64,000 bases of DNA. Origin: Thermoplasmata archaeon. GTDB taxonomy: Archaea > Thermoplasmatota > Thermoplasmata > Thermoplasmatales > Thermoplasmataceae. A model generated the notes under the pieces. The model saw only the letters and a list, made by a program, of their open reading frames with translations, was not told where the DNA came from and did no database searches. Each line of letters starts with the position of its first letter. Position 1 is the stretch's first letter. Location of the stretch: the NCBI GenBank assembly GCA_021846395.1, contig JAJZXB010000009.1:25587-89586 (forward strand). Reading direction: 5' to 3'. Shown piece after piece: positions 56,410-64,000 of this stretch. The translations under genes and the position numbers were made by a program.

Positions 56410-56880
56410 GTGCAGTGCATAATTATTAAAAATAAGGAAATAACAAATTATTCAAACATTTTCCAGCTCCTCAAGGCAGGAGTTGAATCTCTTTTTGTGA
56501 TTGATTATGATGCCATATACAAAAATCATTTAAACTTTAATCTCTATGAAAAACTGTCAAAGTTTTTTGAAATTACCGTAATGAATTATCCTGAAACAGC
56601 AAGTGATCTAATGGATACAATTATAAACGGTGCTACAAATGTTATAATAAACGATAATCTTACATACCCTATAATAGAGGAATTTATTTCATTTACACCA
56701 AACATAGCCATGAATTATAATTATAATGATTCATGTATATATTTCAGTGAGAATGGTGGAGAGATGTTTTTAACGGGAAAACAAATACTTTTACCATATA
56801 AGACCGCATTTAACTACAGATCATTCTCCATTCCCAATGAAATAAAACTTGATGATTTTCCTCCTGATCTTGAACGGTAA
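56410..56880 (+). CDS. Short HisA-related protein, function unknown
   Basis: A 156-aa protein beginning at GTG 56410 (MQCIIIKNKEITNYSNIF). Segments AGVESLFVIDYDAIYKNHLNFNLYEKL and DTIINGATNVIINDNLTYP resemble the N-terminal half of the HisA/HisF TIM-barrel family (HisA-like VDLDA motif and the GA-vvigT strand). It is far shorter than HisA (about 240 aa), with no histidine genes nearby, so it is either a half-barrel relative or a truncated gene in drift. It lies just before pyrD on the same strand. Confidence 0.45.
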   Translation: MQCIIIKNKEITNYSNIFQLLKAGVESLFVIDYDAIYKNHLNFNLYEKLSKFFEITVMNYPETASDLMDTIINGATNVIINDNLTYPIIEEFISFTPNIAMNYNYNDSCIYFSENGGEMFLTGKQILLPYKTAFNYRSFSIPNEIKLDDFPPDLER

Positions 56881-56924
56881 TTAAATACCGAATAATTTAG
56901 ATATAAGTATAGAATTTCTTGTTA

Positions 56925-57821
56925 ATGAATCTTGAAGTCGATCTTGGCATTAAAATTTCAAATCCGTTTATTCTGGCTTCTGGAATACTTGATGAAAATG
57001 GATATACCATTAAGAAAATTCTTGAGTCAGGAGCAGGTGCTGCAGTTACAAAATCCATCGGAATGGAGGAAAGAAGAGGTTATGAGCCTCCAGTTGTATA
57101 CGAAAATGACCCGGTATTTATTAATGCCATTGGGCTGTCAAATCCTGGAATTGATAATTTTGGAGAAGAAATAAAAATAGCACTGGCTGCAAAAAAACCG
57201 GTGATCGGAAGCGTTTTTGGAAAAACCGTTGAAGAATTTTCCCTTATTGCAAGAAAAATGGAGCAATACGGTGCATCTGCCGTGGAATTGAACCTATCAT
57301 GCCCACATGTTAACGGTTATGGGATGGAAATAGGGTCTGACCCTGACCTTGTTAATGAGATAGTAAGCGAGGTAAAATCCAAAATTAACATTCCTGTATA
57401 TTCAAAATTAAGCCCAAATACCTCTGATATTGTGGAAGAGGCTAAAGCTGCTGAAAAATCCGATGCCCTTGTATTGATAAATACGGTTAAGGCCATGGCC
57501 ATAGATATAAAGGCAAAAAAACCAGTTCTCAGCAATATTTATGGCGGCATGTCAGGAAAAGCAATAAAACCTGTTGGAATAAGATATGTTTATGAGATAA
57601 AAAGAGAATTGAATAAAAAAATAATCGGTGTTGGCGGAATAGAAAATATAAATGATGCTGTTGAGTATATGATGGCAGGGGCTTCTGCCGTTCAAATAGG
57701 AACTGTGGTATATAAATATGGAAAAAATATTTTTAATAAAATGAACAATGACCTTGTAAATTACATGATAGATAATAATATAGATAATATTGATGAATTA
57801 ACTGGGGTGGCTTTGAAATGA
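56925..57821 (+). CDS. pyrD: Dihydroorotate dehydrogenase, catalytic subunit (class 1B)
   Basis: FMN enzyme oxidising dihydroorotate to orotate in pyrimidine synthesis, 298 aa. Motifs are NPFILASGILDENGYTI, VTKSIGMEERRGYEPP, NAIGLSNPGI, ELNLSCPHVNGYG, KLSPNTSDI and GVGGIENINDAVEYMMAGASAVQIGT. The TATA-like AGATATAAG about 24 bp upstream selects ATG 56925 over TTG 56919. It overlaps pyrK by 4 nt (ATGA), which confirms the heteromeric NAD-linked class 1B. Confidence 0.95.
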   Translation: MNLEVDLGIKISNPFILASGILDENGYTIKKILESGAGAAVTKSIGMEERRGYEPPVVYENDPVFINAIGLSNPGIDNFGEEIKIALAAKKPVIGSVFGKTVEEFSLIARKMEQYGASAVELNLSCPHVNGYGMEIGSDPDLVNEIVSEVKSKINIPVYSKLSPNTSDIVEEAKAAEKSDALVLINTVKAMAIDIKAKKPVLSNIYGGMSGKAIKPVGIRYVYEIKRELNKKIIGVGGIENINDAVEYMMAGASAVQIGTVVYKYGKNIFNKMNNDLVNYMIDNNIDNIDELTGVALK

Positions 57822-58555
57822 AAACTTCCATTATATATGAAAACATTAAATTGAATGATAATACAAATATAATCAAATTTCCATGCAATGAAAAAATTGA
57901 ACCAGGACAATTTATCATGGCATGGGTTCCGGGGATAAATGAAATACCCCTGTCCTTTTCAGGTTTGAATGATTTAAAGGAAATAACAATAAAAATATAC
58001 GGCAAAGCCTCAGAGCACATAGCACATTTAAAAAAAGGCGATACTGTATTTTTCCGAGGGCCTTATGGAAAACCCTTTGAAAATACTGCAGGAAAAAAAC
58101 TTTTAATTGGAGCAGGCACAGGCATCGCATCTCTTGTACCGCTTATAGATAAAAATGCATATGGTGTTTTATCCGGTAAAACGGGCAATGACATTGTATT
58201 TCAGGACAGATTCGAAAAAAAATCCATAGTAACAGATGATGGCTCATATGGGAAAAAAGGCTATGCTGTTGATGCACTGAAAGACATGGATATATCTGAA
58301 TTTGATATGATTTATGCATGCGGCCCTGAAATTATGTTAAAATCAGTAATGGATTATATGGTGAACATCAATGATAGGGCACAATTTTCTCTGGAAAGGC
58401 CAATGAAATGTGGAATAGGCATATGTGATTCCTGTTCAATTAATGGATATCAGGTATGCACTGACGGTCCAGTTTTTTCTTTAAAACAGCTGATGGGCAT
58501 GTCGGAATTCGGGAGTACTAGATTGAACTATTCTGGAAAAAGAATAAAAATTTAA
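57818..58555 (+). CDS. pyrK: Dihydroorotate dehydrogenase electron-transfer subunit
   Basis: A 245-aa flavoprotein carrying electrons from PyrD to NAD. It has the FAD-binding barrel (GQFIMAWVPGINEIPLSFSG), GPYGKPFE, nucleotide-binding LLIGAGTGIASLVPLI, YACGPEIMLKSV and the [2Fe-2S] ligands in MKCGIGICDSCSINGYQVC. It is slightly shorter than bacterial PyrK. It could in principle also serve the PreA-like protein at 7161, which lacks its own electron module; that is speculation. Confidence 0.93.
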   Translation: MKTSIIYENIKLNDNTNIIKFPCNEKIEPGQFIMAWVPGINEIPLSFSGLNDLKEITIKIYGKASEHIAHLKKGDTVFFRGPYGKPFENTAGKKLLIGAGTGIASLVPLIDKNAYGVLSGKTGNDIVFQDRFEKKSIVTDDGSYGKKGYAVDALKDMDISEFDMIYACGPEIMLKSVMDYMVNINDRAQFSLERPMKCGIGICDSCSINGYQVCTDGPVFSLKQLMGMSEFGSTRLNYSGKRIKI

Positions 58556-58589
58556 AAGTATTTAAATAATTATTTACAATGTATAATAT

Positions 58590-58808
58590 ATGACATCTCT
58601 GGAGGAAGAATGCATATTCAATCGTGATGGGCAATGTTATTTTCTAGAATCAAAAATTTCAACATGCACGTTATGCTTCAACTTCAAAACGTTTACCAGA
58701 TATGGAAACAGACGAAAAGCATATTATAATTTATTTGATTATTTAAAAAGCAATGACGGCGATGTTATATTTCCCAGGGGCAATGATGAACAGGAAACAT
58801 TGAGATGA
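58590..58808 (+). CDS. Small cysteine-rich protein
   Basis: A 72-aa soluble protein with five Cys, four in the first 35 residues (ECIFNRDGQCYF, STCTLCFNF), a likely metal or cluster site. It begins 35 nt after pyrK and has a TATA-like TACAATGTATAATATATG context right upstream. No family recognised. Confidence 0.55.
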   Translation: MTSLEEECIFNRDGQCYFLESKISTCTLCFNFKTFTRYGNRRKAYYNLFDYLKSNDGDVIFPRGNDEQETLR

Positions 58809-58846
58809 TGGATTAAATTTATATTCAAAAATAATATATTAAAAGA

Positions 58847-59185
58847 ATGTCTCTGACCGATCATTTTGCAAATAAAAGAACTTTTCTTGCATGGGTAAGA
58901 ACTGGAATAGCCCTCATGGGCTTCGGATTCGTAATTTCCAAGTTTGAAATATTTGTACACATCCTGGTTCACAATTATTCATCCTACGGCATAGGGACTT
59001 CCCTTCTGGCGGGGGAAATGATGATAATCATAGGCATGGTAACCATCGTCTATGGTTTATATGAATTTCTTGCCGGGGAAAAGGATATAGAAAACAATAG
59101 AGTCAATTCTAGAAAAACAGAATCAATAGTGTTCTCCGCAATAATCATCGGCATGGCCATAGTTCTGCTCTTATTTATAGTCTAA
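58847..59185 (+). CDS. DUF202 family membrane protein
   Basis: A 112-aa protein of the YidH/DUF202 family. The N-terminus has the family signature LTDHFANKRTFLAWVRTGIALMGFGFVI, followed by two further helices (GEMMIIIGMVTIVYGLYEFL and SIVFSAIIIGMAIVLLLFIV). The function of the family is unknown. Confidence 0.88.
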   Translation: MSLTDHFANKRTFLAWVRTGIALMGFGFVISKFEIFVHILVHNYSSYGIGTSLLAGEMMIIIGMVTIVYGLYEFLAGEKDIENNRVNSRKTESIVFSAIIIGMAIVLLLFIV

Positions 59186-59276
59186 TTTAGTTTATTGGAC
59201 GAATTTTACGGAATTAAGAGTGATTGCATTTTTAATTTCAAAAGTTTAAGTATGGATTTAAATTAAAATTCACAAT

Positions 59277-59431
59277 ATGCATTCTGATGCCGTTTTTATG
59301 CACCATCCATCAATTTATGATTTTAGGACTCGGGAAATTGATACATGTCAATGCTTGATTATAAAAAATTTGATCCGGAATCGTATATTAAAACAGGATA
59401 TTCACAACAGTCAGAAAACATGAAAAACTGA
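59277..59431 (+). pseudogene. Probable remnant of a B12-binding radical SAM gene
   Basis: Within a 308-bp gap, an ATG at 59277 opens AVFMHHPSIYDFRTRE, like the start of B12-binding radical SAM proteins (IHxPSVYDFRKR). After a frame change FDPESYIKTGYSQQ resembles the FDxxxY segment further along such proteins. This suggests a gene reduced by internal deletion and truncation. The assignment rests on two short matches. Confidence 0.35.
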
Positions 59432-59493
59432 AAATGAAAAGTGAAAATAATTAAAAATTTTAAAGAAGTTACAGGAATAAAAAAATGTTAAAA

Positions 59494-60814
<1,321 letters not shown>

Positions 60815-62504
60815 TTACTATCATCTCACTTAATTTTCCGCCTGGCGGTAACGTTGGAAGTGCCAGTTCTTCTTTATCCATGGGAACTCTGATTACCGTA
60901 GGAACATTTTCTCTTATCGCTTTTTTAATGAATTCTCCAATATCCTCGTATGCTTTTACATCATATGCATCCGCACCAAACGACTCGGCATATTTCACTA
61001 TATCTGGTGAATTTCCATAATCAACTCCTATTATTCTTTTATCCTGAAACATATCCTGAACCTGCCTTACCAGACCTAGAGTTCTATTATCATTTACTAT
61101 TGTTATTACCGGTATATGTTCATCAACTGCAGTAGCCAGATTGTTTCCTGTCATCATGAATGAGCCGTCACCGTCATAATTAACAACAACCTTATCCGGT
61201 CTTCCAACTTTAGCGCCCATTGCTGCTGGTAGGCCGAATCCCATTGTACCCATTCCTGTTGATGAGAAAAATGATCTTGGTTCAAGATTTTCCCAGTATA
61301 CTTCTGCCCACATCTGATGCTGTCCAACTCCTGTTGTTAAAATCACATCCCGTGGAAGGGCATCTCTCATTGTTTTAAGCACTTTCCAGGGTCTTAGTTT
61401 ACCATCATCAGCTGGATGAGAAAACTGTGAATAATATTCCTTTAATTCATTTACCCTCTTATTCCATTCGTAATTACTGTGTTTGTTTCCCAGCAGAGTT
61501 AATGCTTTTAAAAGCTCGTTAGCCAGTAATTTGGCATTCCCCTGTAATCCTATGTCCGGTTTTATTCCTTTATTGAAATCTGTAGGATCCAGATTTATAG
61601 ACAGAAATTTTTTCTTTGTATCCTGCATCTCATTGTAAGATGTAAACGTTCTATCACTGAACCTTGCCCCTATAGAGAGCATGACATCAGATTCCAGTGC
61701 CACCATGCTTGCTTCAGCTCTGCCATAATAACCCATTGCACCAACATAAAGTGGAAAATCAGCAGGCATTGATGATTTTCCTGGCAATGTTGACACTACA
61801 GGACATCCCAGAAATTCAGCAAGCTTCAGGACCTCTGGGGTTGCATTGGCCCACATTGCACCGGTACCTACAAGTATAACTGGCCGTTCAGCATTTAAAA
61901 GATATGATGCTACAAGTCTAATCTTATCCTGATCTACCACAGTCTTGAATGGTCTGTAATGAACCGTTGTGTGTTCAGGATATTTCACATCACCTATATC
62001 CTCTATTTGAACATCTCTCGGTATATCAACAACAACAGGCCCTGGCCTTCCTGTGGAAGCAACAAAAAAAGCATTTTTTAAAGATAATGGAATATCCTCA
62101 ATTCGCCTAACCTCAAAGGCATATTTAGATACCGGAAATGATATGCCCAGTGTATCGGATTCCTGAAAGGATAATTTTCCCATTGAAGCCCTATTGACAC
62201 TGCCCGTTATAGCTATAACCGGAGATGAATCCTGATATGCCGTAATGAGCCCCGTGACCAGATTTGTAACTCCCGGACCTGCAGTGGCTGTACATATTCC
62301 CGGCCTGCCGGTAACCCTAGCATAACCATCAGCAGCATGTGCAGCCGCCTGTTCATGCCGCATTAATACATGCTTTAATTCTCCGCTTTCCACATCTTCA
62401 AAGAGCGAATCATACATTGGCATATTATATAATCCGGGTATACCAAAGATACTTTTTACTCCCTCTCTTTTCAGAGATTCAACTAATAATTTAGAACCCT
62501 TCAC

Positions 62505-62760
62505 AAAAACACCTCCACCATTTAGAAAACTTATCTGAAGGCATTATCAAACACGAAAATTTTCCAATGAAATCGCCACAGATGTTAGATAAACCTTTTC
62601 ATATAGTTTTCCATATTCACTCACTCCTTTCAATATATACAGATTTTGTTTGTTACCAAACTAAATCATTAATATCGATTGAAATTATATAATGCTTAAT
62701 AGTACTTAAACATATTTATAGGTTTTTAATTCCAATGACATAATTAAATTATTTCTTTAA
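62505..62760 (-). promoter_or_regulatory. ilvBNC leader with short upstream ORF
   Basis: The 319-bp gap before ilvB has no larger gene. On the ilv strand a nine-codon ORF (62585-62614, MENYMKRFI) stands behind GGAGTGA, and TATA-like sites are visible at 62631-62640 (GTATATATT), 62688-62696 (ATTATATAA) and about 62712-62722 (CTATAAATATG). The transcript therefore probably has a 110-190-nt leader, unusual in a genome where most first genes look leaderless. It could be a translated leader or a metabolite-sensing RNA. Confidence 0.4.
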
Positions 62761-62823
62761 ATAAGGAGTGATTTTTATTTCATTTATTTTATTTATATTG
62801 TATATTTATTGAATAAATAATAA

Positions 62824-63216
62824 TTACGGGTGAAAATTGTACATAATGATCTGATTTATTACTGGCACTGCGTTAAAAAAGATTTTATTCAAATTTAGTA
62901 TTGCAAAGACTTTCAACATGTACGTTAGAATATCCACACCAGTCAAATCAAATAAAGCAACTCCTATACCGGTTCCAAGAAAAATTGATGATAGTAAATA
63001 GGCAAGGCTTCTAATGCCAAAAAATATTATAACTCCCGTAATTATTGCAATTAAGGGTGCATAGATGCCAGAAGCTGTGTGAATTCCGGAGGATGTGTAA
63101 TGTGCCATATACGATGAGAGTATAGAAATAAATTTAGCTCCAAAAATAATACCCACTATTATTCCAACTATGGTTTCAATATCATTCTTGATTTTAATTG
63201 TTTTTTTAATATCCAT
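62824..63216 (-). CDS. Small membrane protein, three to four helices
   Basis: A 130-aa protein with a basic N-terminus (MDIKKTIKIKND) and helices TIVGIIVGIIFGAKFISIL, IYAPLIAIITGVIIFFGI, LAYLLSSIFLGTGIGVALF and a weaker C-terminal one. No family is recognised. A TATA-like stretch (TATATATAAAATGG context) immediately precedes it. Confidence 0.6.
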   Translation of the reverse strand: MDIKKTIKIKNDIETIVGIIVGIIFGAKFISILSSYMAHYTSSGIHTASGIYAPLIAIITGVIIFFGIRSLAYLLSSIFLGTGIGVALFDLTGVDILTYMLKVFAILNLNKIFFNAVPVINQIIMYNFHP

Positions 63217-63262
63217 TTTATAGATATATATAAAATAATATTAAAATGTTTCTTAAAAAATT

Positions 63263-63690
63263 TTATTTTTTCAGAAAAGAGGTTATGCTATCTGTATCAG
63301 ACATTATAGCAACGCTTGACATTGATTTTAAAGCAACTTCATGTCCATCTATATTTACGGAGAAGCATGAATCAGAAATAACCACAGTATAATACCCCAA
63401 ATTTATTGAATCACGAACACTGGATTCCACTCCAATTTCAGTCGCAATCCCTGTAAATAATAAAATTCAATATGTTCTGCCTTTAGCATGTTATCCACAT
63501 TTGTTACAATAAAGATGCTTGCTGTATTTTTATTCAGTATGAAATCATCTTGTTATGGTTTGAATTCAGCGCATATTTCTACTTCAGGAGAACCGGGCTT
63601 CATAAATATCGATAATTTTGAAGGGTCATCAACATGCAATAATTTCATAAGAAAATATACTGCCGGTGAAGACATGTATTCAAATGGCAT
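63263..63690 (-). pseudogene. Decayed isochorismatase-family hydrolase
   Basis: Minus-strand pieces read MKPGSPEVEIC, then after a stop and frameshift TGIATEIGVESSVRDSINLGYY, VVISDSCFS and a normal end SDTDSITSFLKK at 63263. The order matches cysteine-hydrolase/isochorismatase-like proteins (the TxxxGVESTARDA branch in which the nucleophile Cys position is Gly). At least one nonsense and one frameshift mutation are present and the N-terminal Asp motif is lost, next to mobile-element debris. Confidence 0.6.
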
Positions 63691-63691
63691 T

Positions 63692-63835
63692 TGTGTGAAC
63701 CGCCTCACGCTAAAGCTGTGAAGCTTTCCATATCAACCACAAAGCTTGCCTTCACGCCTGGAATACTGTTTAGGTATTCCATCATGGGGGTATAGACTTT
63801 AATGCCCATAGGCCTATATCCCCTGTGTTCCACAG
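63692..63835 (-). repeat. Decayed mobile-element remnant, copy B
   Basis: About 85% identical by eye to 19953-20084 from ACGCTAAAGC to TTCCACAGG. It holds a hairpin TCACGCTAAAGCTGTGA (63709-63725). On the minus strand one frame is open as GIKVYTPMMEYLNSIPGVKA then SFVVDMESFTALA and stop. The hairpin placed just beyond an ORF end is the layout of IS200/IS605 right ends, so this is probably the tail of a tnpB-like gene. Confidence 0.45.
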
Positions 63836-63896
63836 GTTGCATTGGCTATATCAACATTCTCCGGTATCTGTTTAACCTATCTTTGCCCTGTTGTAT

Positions 63897-64000
63897 CACT
63901 ACAGTTCTATTGAAAGTTTTTCCAGAAGTAATTTCTGTTCCTTTGTAAGTTCCACCGGCGAATGCCTTCCATTTGTGTACAAAACTTCCTTTATCCCTGT
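63897..64000 (-). CDS. C-terminal end of an unidentified gene running off the window
   Basis: An open frame on the minus strand enters from position 64000 and stops at 63897. The visible end, about 33 residues (IKEVLYTNGRHSPVELTKEQ, then a leucine-rich helix LLLEKLSIEL), is amphipathic. Nothing identifies the family, and whether the frame is a real gene depends on sequence beyond the window. Confidence 0.35.

Overview
The window is low-GC, gene-dense DNA from an archaeon, most likely a Thermoplasmatales acidophile related to Ferroplasma, Picrophilus or Acidiplasma. The evidence is the archaeal information-processing genes (Rpo7, Spt4, S24e, S27ae, eL41, archaeal-type GlyRS, AsnRS, Elp3, diphthine synthase), a proline iminopeptidase resembling Thermoplasma tricorn-interacting factor F1, many leaderless genes with a TATA box about 25-30 bp before the start codon, and GGTGA or GGAGG ribosome sites only inside operons. 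I recognised no tRNA, rRNA or CRISPR.

The centrepiece is 3.7-19.0 kb. A divergent Lrp/AsnC regulator faces an eight-gene operon that appears to encode a complete reductive pyrimidine pathway. Two NCS1 permeases would import the base. A CodA-type deaminase makes uracil, and a PreA-like enzyme reduces it. Dihydropyrimidinase opens the ring, beta-ureidopropionase releases beta-alanine, and an omega-aminotransferase plus a CoA-acylating semialdehyde dehydrogenase would yield acetyl-CoA. Downstream lie a broken MFS gene, a nucleoside deoxyribosyltransferase, a nucleoside hydrolase and an acyl-CoA ligase, so nucleoside breakdown sits next to base breakdown.

19-27 kb: HAD phosphatase, Pip, enolase-dphB, a tiny eL41 gene, an intact IS66-family insertion with an exact 8-bp target duplication, a possible GH12 glucanase and an M20 peptidase. 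27-32 kb: a large surface membrane protein, then rpo7-spt4-dephospho-CoA kinase-S24e-S27ae. 32-39 kb: asnS-hemE-DUF763, an APC permease beside a decayed pirin gene, UdgB and an NfeD-like protein. 39-46 kb: small membrane proteins, thiolase, enoyl-CoA hydratase, a frameshifted cysteine synthase, and an enolase-superfamily racemase coupled to an M20 hydrolase. 46-54 kb: Elp3, a class II aldolase, kdpFABC and a tandem universal stress protein. 54-59 kb: a TPP riboswitch with its MFS transporter, a HisA-related protein, pyrD-pyrK and DUF202. 59-64 kb: ilvBNC with an unusual leader, then decayed genes and mobile-element debris.

Gene decay is frequent: two MFS genes, pirin, cysteine synthase, an isochorismatase-like gene and a radical SAM fragment. 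Two of these (31-1310 and 42772-43672) are broken by a single base in a homopolymer and could be sequencing errors. All functional calls are by eye from motifs; no database search was run.
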